Shown here: positions 1-5,729 of the stretch, piece by piece
Numbering within the stretch: position 1 is the stretch's first letter
Layout of the letters: every line of letters begins with the position of its first letter
From: Anaerolineae bacterium
Lineage (GTDB): Bacteria; Chloroflexota; Anaerolineae; 4572-78; J111
DNA length: 5,771 nt
Assembly (NCBI GenBank): GCA_020433835.1
Contig: JAGRBY010000477.1
Coordinates: forward strand, 1 to 5,771
Reading direction: 5' to 3'
The notes under the pieces: model-generated
The model's database searches: none
What the model was told of the DNA's origin: nothing
The model's input: the letters and a program-made list of their open reading frames with translations, nothing else
Position numbers and translations under genes: made by a program

Positions 1-1587
1 CTGTTTCGCCTCATCGCTGGAGAACCGATTGATCGCTGGGCGATTTTGGTTTTAGTTGTTTTGGGAGCGCTCCCAATTATTCTGGTAAGCTGGTTTATCG
101 CCTCGGCCTTTTTTGGGCAAACACCGCTAGCAGCAAGGGTTGGTCTAGGGTTGGTCATCGGCGGGTTGGTGGGGGGTGGCAGCGCGTATTTATTCGGTCG
201 CGTTCTGCAAGCAAAAGGAGCAACTTGGACTCACTGGCTAAACGGCCTTATTTTTGATGCGCGGCTCATCGACAAAAATATACCCAAATTTTCAGAAAGT
301 CGCTTTGCTTTCCTGCGGCCTCGGGTAACGGTCGGTTTTTCGCTGGGCAGTTTGGCCGGCATCGGACAGATGCTGTCGGCCTTTAATGAGCAGCCAAACA
401 TTATTATGGGCTATTCCTGGCTTTTTATTATTATCGGCTTGATTATCTCCTGGATGTTTAGCCAAAAAGCTCTATTTCATTTCAGCTACGATTGGTTATG
501 GGGTCTTCTCTGGGGTCTACTCATAACGTATACACTGGGAGCCGTTTTCATCAACCTATTACCGTCATACCCCCTAGCGCTTTTTAGCGGCGGCTTTCTC
601 GTCGGCGGTTTAAGCGGCACCGGCCTGGGTCGCAAAATTGGAGCTATCTCTATTTTCTTTTGGACATTGATCTTTATGATTTTAGTCAGGCTGGTGGGGG
701 TTTACCCCACCGCGACAGGGTGGTTGTCAGCTTTTGTTATTTTTGGAGTAGCCCACGGTCTAATCCGAATGTGGCCCATTTACGATAACCAAATTTCGTT
801 TGATGCGGTCTATGCCCGCCGGTATTGGATGTTGTGGTGGGCTAAACGCCCCTACGTGACCGAGGTTGCCGCTGCGTTACGCCATCACGCCACCGGTATG
901 ACCTGGCAGCTAACGATGGATCAACTGCATACGGAACTGCAAAAACTTCGCTCGCCGACCGTGTTGATCGGTTATCTGCGCAGCGATGATTGGATGGGGC
1001 GTTTTATTGCGCCGCACGTCTTGGTTCGGCTGGGCAGCGAACCGGTGGAGGCGCTGCTTGAGTTAGCCAACAAACCAAACCACCTTCTCAATAAAACCGC
1101 CCGCTGGATTTTGGATAGCATCAGCCACGATACAACGACACGCCTTGGTGATCGCGCCGATCAACTGTTATGTGTCGATTGCCTGACGTACTGCGATACT
1201 TATACTGAGTATGTTGGCAAAAAATCGCTTACTTACCACGGCTGCCGAACGTGCGGTCAAAGTTGGGAATTTATTTTGTGTACGGCGCGGCGCGTTATTG
1301 CCGTCTTTGATGAGAATTGGCACGAATCGTATCAGGAAAACGAAGGAACGGTTCGCGTCAATTATATCGTGCGTAACCAGCTTTTCGATTTTGACACGGT
1401 GGATATTCATCAGGCCAGCGATGAAGTTATCGAGCGCTTCGCGGTGCGGGTCGGCAACGACACCGATCCCGTGCGTCAGCCTCGTTACAAACAGATGACC
1501 TGTTCTATTGCACCGGACTGTCAGCTTTCGAAAAATACGGTTAGGGTTTTAGAGCGGACGTTTGGAGAAGTGGTTCGTAGTGAGTGA
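1..1587 (+). CDS. Polytopic membrane protein with HEAT-like region and C-terminal zinc ribbon (5' partial)
   Basis: The frame is open from base 1, and the codons before the TTG at 46 already encode protein-like sequence (LFRLIAGEPIDRW). The first in-frame ATG is not until 370, inside a membrane span, so the true start is left of the window. Numbering from the TTG at 46, hydrophobic spans lie near residues 2-24, 28-50, 95-112, 118-137, 148-172, 176-196, 200-217 and 222-240: about eight. The rest (about 245-513) is soluble and probably cytosolic. Residues 300-370 look like HEAT-type helical repeats (for example APHVLVRLGSEPVEALLELA). C376-C379 plus C383, then H398, C400 and C403, form a CxxC...CxxC zinc-ribbon pattern. 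I do not recognise a named family. It lies upstream of an FGE-like and a GAP1-like gene on the same strand, suggesting it is the membrane component of that cassette. Tail function is inferred only. The frame and stop are secure. Confidence 0.8.
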   Translation: MFRLIAGEPIDRWAILVLVVLGALPIILVSWFIASAFFGQTPLAARVGLGLVIGGLVGGGSAYLFGRVLQAKGATWTHWLNGLIFDARLIDKNIPKFSESRFAFLRPRVTVGFSLGSLAGIGQMLSAFNEQPNIIMGYSWLFIIIGLIISWMFSQKALFHFSYDWLWGLLWGLLITYTLGAVFINLLPSYPLALFSGGFLVGGLSGTGLGRKIGAISIFFWTLIFMILVRLVGVYPTATGWLSAFVIFGVAHGLIRMWPIYDNQISFDAVYARRYWMLWWAKRPYVTEVAAALRHHATGMTWQLTMDQLHTELQKLRSPTVLIGYLRSDDWMGRFIAPHVLVRLGSEPVEALLELANKPNHLLNKTARWILDSISHDTTTRLGDRADQLLCVDCLTYCDTYTEYVGKKSLTYHGCRTCGQSWEFILCTARRVIAVFDENWHESYQENEGTVRVNYIVRNQLFDFDTVDIHQASDEVIERFAVRVGNDTDPVRQPRYKQMTCSIAPDCQLSKNTVRVLERTFGEVVRSE

Positions 1588-1635
1588 ACATAAACTGTCA
1601 AAAATGGCGAAGTATGTTATTATTTGATCAAGGCG

Positions 1636-1672
1636 TATAAAAGAGGAAATAACCCATATAAATGAGGAAGTA
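1636..1672. repeat. 21-bp-period direct repeat in the spacer before the FGE-like gene
   Basis: Two copies of TATAAAwGAGGAArTA occupy 1636-1651 and 1657-1672. Fourteen of 16 positions are identical and the period is exactly 21 bp, two turns of B-DNA. The spacing would suit a protein contacting one face of the helix, so an operator is possible. It sits about 60-95 bases before the ATG at 1730. The element is short and AT-rich, and chance similarity cannot be excluded without homologous spacers. Confidence 0.35.
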
Positions 1673-1715
1673 GGCATTTTTCTCCCCTGCTCGCTACTTT
1701 TTTTCCCTACTTCTT
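1665..1715 (+). promoter_or_regulatory. Inverted repeat and pyrimidine-rich leader before the FGE-like gene
   Basis: GAAGTAGG at 1667-1674 is the exact reverse complement of CCTACTTC at 1706-1713. The pairing extends to ten pairs with one G-U (1665-1674 with 1706-1715), around a 31-nt loop that is almost all C and T. The stem ends 14 bases before the ATG at 1730, where no Shine-Dalgarno sequence is visible. It could be a leader-RNA fold that affects translation, or part of a terminator for the upstream gene (there is a T7 run at 1698-1704, but it lies inside the loop rather than after the stem). The long loop makes either role tentative. Confidence 0.25.
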
Positions 1716-1729
1716 GAATTGGCACATCC

Positions 1730-2383
1730 ATGCTCATCTCATTCGATAAAACCAAATTCCCCCTTGTTGTTGTTGAGGATGTGGGGGTTGAAGTGCATAT
1801 TTTGCCGGTGACCAAGGTTCAGTTTAAGCAATTTATGGCCGAGACCGGTTCATTCGGTGCCGAGCGGTATGAAGCGATGCTGGCCTTGAATCCGGCGGTC
1901 GGTTTTGAGAGCTTTACGCCCGAAAACCGCGAACAGCTTTTTGTGACCGGTATTTTGCCGGGTGAGGCGCTCGATTTTGCTCGCTGGCTGGGAGAGGGTT
2001 ATGATTTGCCAACGGTAACCGAATGGCGCAAGCTGCTGGCTGCATTGCGCCGCGAACCGCCGCCGCGTCAGCACCAATTAACCGACTTAATCGAAGCTCC
2101 ATCTGATACCATCCTGGAACGTTTAGAAACGCAGCTACATATTCGATCGATGCTGGATTATACCCTGATGCGGGGGGGATTAGTTGAATGGGTCTGGCAA
2201 GATAAACGTCCGGCCGGGTTGGGTGTACCCCGCCCGCAGTTTCATCCCAATTTGTGGAATCCGCTTGTCAATGTCGTAAAGCCCCTCCGGCCCGACCAGC
2301 GTATTCCCTATTTTGGCTTTCGACTCATTCGGCGCGGTGAGTGGTATCTAGCCGATAAGGGCAATGCGCGCTTTGTGTTCTAA
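1730..2383 (+). CDS. FGE/SUMF1-fold (C-type-lectin-like) protein lacking all cysteines
   Basis: This 217-residue protein shows the order of landmarks of the FGE-sulfatase domain: PVTKVQFKQFM (26-36), an NP-containing segment (54-55), GEALDFARWLG (78-88), LPTVTEWRKLLAAL (93-106), GGLVEWVWQ (149-157) and YFGFRLIRRG (194-203). Functional FGEs oxidise a sulfatase cysteine to formylglycine using active-site cysteines near the C-terminus. This protein has no cysteine at all and is shorter than usual for the domain, so it is very unlikely to be catalytic. Cys-less relatives are thought to use the fold for binding, and here it may recognise a ligand or protein for the surrounding cassette (inference). 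An in-frame stop at 1715-1717 makes ATG 1730 the first usable start. No Shine-Dalgarno is visible and the leader is pyrimidine-rich. No signal peptide or membrane span is seen. Confidence 0.8.
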   Translation: MLISFDKTKFPLVVVEDVGVEVHILPVTKVQFKQFMAETGSFGAERYEAMLALNPAVGFESFTPENREQLFVTGILPGEALDFARWLGEGYDLPTVTEWRKLLAALRREPPPRQHQLTDLIEAPSDTILERLETQLHIRSMLDYTLMRGGLVEWVWQDKRPAGLGVPRPQFHPNLWNPLVNVVKPLRPDQRIPYFGFRLIRRGEWYLADKGNARFVF

Positions 2384-2479
2384 CGAGGAACGTAGAACGT
2401 GGTAGATAGAAATAGTGTAGTACGTAATGCGTATCTTGTATTCCATGCCTCTTACGCACTATACGGTCCACGTTCCATG
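2382..2479. repeat. Heptamer tandem repeat joined to an imperfect inverted repeat
   Basis: Three 7-mers, AACGAGG, AACGTAG and AACGTGG, run head to tail at 2382-2402, beginning inside the TAA stop codon. The region then folds back: GAACGTGG (2395-2402) pairs exactly with CCACGTTC (2468-2475), ATAGTG (2412-2417) with CACTAT (2457-2462), and CGTAA (2423-2427) with TTACG (2452-2456). The result is an interrupted hairpin of about 80 bases that fills most of the 136-nt spacer. It looks like a dispersed intergenic repeat (REP- or MITE-like) rather than coding DNA. It could also influence the mRNA between the two genes. No target-site duplication was identified. Confidence 0.5.
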
Positions 2480-2508
2480 CACCAAGCCAAAAAAATCCAA
2501 CCATAAAC

Positions 2509-2512
2509 AGGA
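2509..2512 (+). promoter_or_regulatory. Ribosome binding site that fixes the GAP1-like start
   Basis: AGGA lies seven bases before the ATG at 2520. The upstream in-frame ATG at 2427 sits inside the repeat element with no comparable site before it, so this motif supports 2520 as the start. Confidence 0.6.
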
Positions 2513-2519
2513 CTTCATA

Positions 2520-4187
2520 ATGCCAACTATCCAAGCTTGGCAGCATATCTACAGCAATGTAGAAAAAGAGCAATCGCCGCAAGGACGCGGTGGTTTCCAA
2601 ACGCTGTTTTATAGTCAAGGTCTCACCGAAGCCGAAGTGGAAGAGATGGAGGGTCATCTGCTCTATTTCACCTCGGCGGTTGAGCCGGTTAAGCGTCTTT
2701 TCTTTACCATTTCAACCGGCAAAAGCGCTGTCGCCCAAATTGTGCCGATATCGGCCACCGACAAGTACGGGCGCGGCGGGCGCTATTTGGCCCATAGTGT
2801 GGTCTTTGCCGCAGACGCTATGGCCGATTTTGAAGCCGATCCGTTCCGCGTGTTTCGTCAATGCCTCTTTATCGACACTATTGATGATGCGCTGGATCAA
2901 GGCGATTTCGCAACGGGTCGCATCCCCATGGTGGAGCTTGATCTATCGCGCCAATTTGCCAAAGAGGTTGAGGCCGCCAAAAAGTGGTCGGCCACCGAAC
3001 ACAAAACTTTGGCCCTGCTGGCGTTACGCGCTCATCAACAAGCCGCAGCGCGCAACGCCATTACCGTTGTGGGCCAATCCAACCAAATTGAAGAAGCTCT
3101 GGAAGCGGCGTTTCTCGGGGTGCCGCTTATCTGGCGAACACGCTGTTCGTTTGATAGCTACTTCTACCGCTGCAATTTAGTGGCCACCTATTACTGGGCT
3201 ATCGGCCTGCCGGAGGCACCGGTCAGCATAAAATTCGCTCAGGTCGATGCCGCCAGCCGCAATGTTAAAGGCGAGCTGCCCAACGGCCCGGTTACCGCTT
3301 ACGAACGCTGGGTGCTGACCGCCATCGAGACACGCAAGCTCGATGACCTGGCCCGCCAGCGTGATATCGCCCTGACCGTTGGTGAGTGGCTGGATGGCCG
3401 CGAATACGACCTTGACCAATTGAGCAAAGCTTCACCCGACCTGATTACATCGGTTTTCAAAGCCAGTCCCGAGTCGGTAAAGGCTGCTTTACAACGTCAG
3501 GTGGCTCAGAAGCTACCGACCGAGTTAACCCGTCGCGCTGCTGATTATATCTTTGCTGCCAACTCCGGCATCGACCTTTACCGCCAACTGCGGCAAGGTT
3601 TTGAGATTAACGAGCTGCTCGATGCGCTGTACGCCAGTTATGAAACCGACCATTTCCAATCGCCTGCCCGCAGCGAAGTCAAGGCACTGGCTAAAACGCT
3701 CGATATGGCCGAGCATAAAATGCTGCGTCTGTTTTTAGCGTATTGGGATAATCCTAAAAAAACGCTGTCAGAAGCGTTACAATGGTCCGATGAAGAAGAC
3801 TACCGGCGTTTTGTCGAGATATCGAACCGCATGGAACTGGTCGATCCGCTGCGCTTGATTGTGCCCGGCAAGGGTGATTTGTATTTGGATATTTATCCGC
3901 CCCAACGCGATCCCAATCTCCATGAACTGGCCGAAGCGCTGGTTGGTGCAGGTGAAACGGCTTGTCTCACCCGCCTGAGTCCTTTTGTTCCGCGCCAGTC
4001 GCGACGCAATTTACACCGGCTCAACAAATTGGTTGAGGATACTCCCGCAACGCCCGTCGATTTCCAAAAGGCGGTTCAGAATGCTATCCAGGCGCTACCG
4101 CCGGAGAAAGGCATCACAGGGATGGTAAAATCCGTTGTGAACCGGCTACTCCATCGAACGAACAAGCCATCGCGCCCCAAAAAGTAA
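2520..4187 (+). CDS. GAP1-N2-like protein (GTPase-associated protein 1 family), 555 aa
   Basis: The N-terminal 140 or so residues resemble the GAP1-N2 domain. An early aromatic-rich strand (AWQHIYSNVEK) is followed by GGFQTLFYSQGLT (24-36) and a characteristic DKYGRGGRYLAHSVVF (81-96). The rest, to residue 555, is largely helical and Arg/Lys/Glu-rich, as expected for the middle and C-terminal domains of these proteins, though I cannot place their boundaries. GAP1 proteins are known from comparative genomics as partners of GTPases in multi-component bacterial conflict systems; GTPase-activating activity is a prediction. There is no membrane span or signal peptide, so it is probably cytosolic. 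The start at 2520 is chosen for its AGGA site; reading from 2427 would add 31 residues encoded by a repeat. It follows the FGE-like gene on the same strand and ends four bases from a converging gene. No GTPase gene is in the window. Confidence 0.75.
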   Translation: MPTIQAWQHIYSNVEKEQSPQGRGGFQTLFYSQGLTEAEVEEMEGHLLYFTSAVEPVKRLFFTISTGKSAVAQIVPISATDKYGRGGRYLAHSVVFAADAMADFEADPFRVFRQCLFIDTIDDALDQGDFATGRIPMVELDLSRQFAKEVEAAKKWSATEHKTLALLALRAHQQAAARNAITVVGQSNQIEEALEAAFLGVPLIWRTRCSFDSYFYRCNLVATYYWAIGLPEAPVSIKFAQVDAASRNVKGELPNGPVTAYERWVLTAIETRKLDDLARQRDIALTVGEWLDGREYDLDQLSKASPDLITSVFKASPESVKAALQRQVAQKLPTELTRRAADYIFAANSGIDLYRQLRQGFEINELLDALYASYETDHFQSPARSEVKALAKTLDMAEHKMLRLFLAYWDNPKKTLSEALQWSDEEDYRRFVEISNRMELVDPLRLIVPGKGDLYLDIYPPQRDPNLHELAEALVGAGETACLTRLSPFVPRQSRRNLHRLNKLVEDTPATPVDFQKAVQNAIQALPPEKGITGMVKSVVNRLLHRTNKPSRPKK

Positions 4188-4191
4188 GTCT

Positions 4192-4836
4192 TTACCGTTT
4201 CGAGCGCACGTTTTGCATGGTATCGACAACAAAACCGCCAAAGCGTTCCTCTTGCCAGGGATCGCCGTGGTTGTGGTAGCCGTAGCGCTCCCAAAAGCCG
4301 GGTTTGTCACCGGCTAGAAATTCCAGGCCACGGACCCATTTGGCGCTTTTCCATAGATACAACTTGGGCACCAACAGCCGCACCGGATAGCCGTGATCGG
4401 GTGTGAGGGGCTGACCCTCGTACTTGAGAGGAAACATGACGTCATCATCCAAAAAATCTTCAAGCGGAATGTTGGTCGTGTAGCTGGGATCGGCGTGAAT
4501 CATCACATGGGTGGCGTCGGGCAGGAGTTTAACGTGTTTCATGACCTCGGCTACGGGAACGCCTTCAAAGGTGTTGTCGAATTTACTCCACTGCGTAACG
4601 CAATGCATATCATTCACCTGGGATTTCATGGGAAGTGAACTAAACTCGGCCCAGGTGAAGCGCACCGGTTTTTCAACCCGCCCTCGAATGTAAAAATCCC
4701 ACAGTGACAGATCACGATATTGAGGCACGCTGCCCACGTGTAAAACCGGCCACTTTAGCGTCAACGACTGGCCAGGTGGCAATCGATCCTGGTAGCGCGC
4801 TTCTTCTTCTTTTCTATTCTTCTTACCAAACCACAT
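4192..4836 (-). CDS. Cytosolic sulfite-oxidase-like molybdopterin oxidoreductase
   Basis: This 214-residue protein is essentially one oxidoreductase molybdopterin-binding domain (Oxidored_molyb fold, the catalytic core of sulfite oxidase and YedY/MsrP). Visible landmarks are WDFYIRGRVEKPVRFTWAEF (46-65), the molybdenum-ligand cysteine C79 in NDMHCVTQWSKFDN, FEGVPVAEV (90-98), DHGYPVRLLVPKLYLWKSAKW (147-167) and the C-terminal GFWERYGYHNHGDPWQEERF (180-199). It lacks a TAT leader, a haem domain and the dimerisation domain of true sulfite oxidases, so it should act in the cytoplasm. Size and layout are like the B. subtilis YuiH group, whose substrate is unknown to me. The start is supported by GGAAAGGA six bases upstream. 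It is downstream of the DM13 gene on the same strand and may share its transcript. Family assignment is firm; substrate is not. Confidence 0.93.
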   Translation of the reverse strand: MWFGKKNRKEEEARYQDRLPPGQSLTLKWPVLHVGSVPQYRDLSLWDFYIRGRVEKPVRFTWAEFSSLPMKSQVNDMHCVTQWSKFDNTFEGVPVAEVMKHVKLLPDATHVMIHADPSYTTNIPLEDFLDDDVMFPLKYEGQPLTPDHGYPVRLLVPKLYLWKSAKWVRGLEFLAGDKPGFWERYGYHNHGDPWQEERFGGFVVDTMQNVRSKR

Positions 4837-4842
4837 AGCGAG

Positions 4843-4850
4843 TCCTTTCC
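4843..4850 (-). promoter_or_regulatory. Ribosome binding site of the molybdopterin oxidoreductase
   Basis: On the minus strand GGAAAGGA ends six bases before the ATG at 4836, which supports that start. Confidence 0.65.
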
Positions 4851-4875
4851 TGATACCCTAAGTTCGATAATGTGT

Positions 4876-4925
4876 AGGTGACAGTCAACTTTTAAGGCCT
4901 TTTTTGAAGTGACTGTCACCTTTTT
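4876..4925 (+). terminator. Strong hairpin with T-run on the + strand side
   Basis: AGGTGACAGTCA (4876-4887) pairs perfectly over 12 bp with TGACTGTCACCT (4910-4921). Three further pairs (4889-4891 with 4907-4909) follow after one bulged A. The right arm runs into T5 (4921-4925), the layout of an intrinsic terminator for rightward transcription. On the minus strand the stem has no following U-run, so it should not stop the DM13-to-oxidoreductase transcript, though it would form a stem in that mRNA. Each arm contains TGACNGTCA, itself palindromic, and the loop contains AAGGCCTT. A protein-binding site or a dispersed palindromic repeat is an alternative. Confidence 0.5.
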
Positions 4926-4933
4926 CTGATAAT

Positions 4934-5620
4934 CTAGCCTAACGCTGCCGTTGAAAAGACCACATGAAACGGCATACAGTAGATAACCACGCTTTTGTAC
5001 TGAGAAATATCGACATCGGCCGGGATTTCGTAATTTTGGTTGCCGATATTGCCTTTGAGCGAACCGAGATCGATGTAATTGTCCATGATATCGGCATGGC
5101 TGGCCGGAGCAGGGTGGCTGGTTAAAATCACGTGCAGATCAGGGCCGTTGGTGGCCGTAAAATCCTCAAAACGCAGGACATGTGAGCCATCGGGCAGTTG
5201 GTAGAGGGTGGCCGAGCCGGAACCTTGATGGAAGCTGTCGGCGTCTTGAAATTGTCCTTGTAGAACCGCAACCGGGCCGTCGGAGGCTGCTTCCGGCATG
5301 GGATCATCCATCATCTTGTCAGGCATCTCGGCGGAAGCGGCCTGGATTTCCGCCTCCATCTTTTCTACTTCATCGGCCGGCATTTCGGCGAGTTGTTCGG
5401 CTTTAGGCATCGTAAAAGAAAGCTGGTCACCCATCTCCTTCTCCATTTGGTCGAGCGAGTCTTGCGAAACCTGGGCCAACCCAACCGTCTCGCCCGATGC
5501 CGGAAAATCCTCATCAACGACATCATCAATAAACAGCGGCGAGGCCAAATACCACCCCACCACTCCAATAATAACTACGGCTACCAGTCCAACTACGGCT
5601 ACAATAATCGACTTCATCAT
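4934..5620 (-). CDS. Membrane-anchored DM13-domain protein with Met/Asp/Glu-rich linker
   Basis: This 228-residue protein has an N-terminal hydrophobic segment (5-26) after a single lysine, then an acidic linker (32-115), then a DM13 domain (about 117-228). DM13 landmarks are GQFQDADSFHQGSGSATLYQ (122-141), LRFEDFTATNGPDLHVIL (149-166), YIDLGSLKGNIGNQNYEIP (182-200) and YKSVVIYCMPFHVVFSTAAL (208-227) with the conserved cysteine C215. DM13 is a predicted redox or electron-transfer domain, found outside the cytoplasm; direct biochemical proof is thin. The linker has nine methionines between residues 59 and 108. There is no lipobox cysteine, so the hydrophobic segment is an anchor or a cleaved signal peptide. 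AAGGAGA (5631-5637) favours the first ATG over the second, three bases inside. It precedes the molybdopterin oxidoreductase by 97 nt, suggesting a shared redox role. Confidence 0.92.
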   Translation of the reverse strand: MMKSIIVAVVGLVAVVIIGVVGWYLASPLFIDDVVDEDFPASGETVGLAQVSQDSLDQMEKEMGDQLSFTMPKAEQLAEMPADEVEKMEAEIQAASAEMPDKMMDDPMPEAASDGPVAVLQGQFQDADSFHQGSGSATLYQLPDGSHVLRFEDFTATNGPDLHVILTSHPAPASHADIMDNYIDLGSLKGNIGNQNYEIPADVDISQYKSVVIYCMPFHVVFSTAALG

Positions 5621-5630
5621 AATTGCGTAT

Positions 5631-5637
5631 TCTCCTT
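5631..5637 (-). promoter_or_regulatory. Ribosome binding site of the DM13 gene
   Basis: AAGGAGA on the minus strand lies ten bases before the ATG at 5620 and thirteen before the adjacent ATG at 5617. The first is therefore the more likely start. No convincing -35/-10 pair was seen in the stretch to its right. Confidence 0.65.
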
Positions 5638-5729
5638 ACTCAAAGAACTCAGGTTATCAGCTTGTATCCCAAGGGCGCAGCACTCAAGAAAAAGATAGGC
5701 TCAATATGGATTGCAAGGAGGTCATAGAA

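Noticed and set aside
46..48. TTG as the start of the membrane protein
   Set aside because: The frame continues open to base 1 with protein-like codons, and no ribosome site precedes 46; the gene is better read as cut by the window edge.
1588..1729. Sigma-70-type promoter before the FGE-like gene
   Set aside because: TATAAA occurs at 1636 and 1657, but neither has a reasonable -35 element at 16-18 bases; TTGATC at 1624 has only a poor -10 at the right distance.
2160..2383. Variable region of a diversity-generating retroelement at the C-terminus of the FGE-like protein
   Set aside because: FGE-fold proteins can be such targets, but no template repeat or reverse transcriptase is in the window and the C-terminal codons show no obvious enrichment for AAY-type variable codons.
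2590..3180. 196-residue frame inside the GAP1-like gene
   Set aside because: It lies wholly within a better-supported gene in another frame, and its translation is low-complexity with Arg/Lys/Pro/Trp bias typical of a frame shadow.
4181..4200. GTAA-GTCT-TTAC mini-hairpin between the convergent stop codons
   Set aside because: A four-base AT-rich stem is too weak to act as a terminator.
4393..4638. Rightward frame opposite the molybdopterin oxidoreductase
   Set aside because: It is antisense to a gene with clear family motifs and has no recognisable domain.
5365..5698. Overlapping frames on both strands around the DM13 N-terminus
   Set aside because: They overlap the linker and signal segment of a clear DM13 gene and show no motif of their own.
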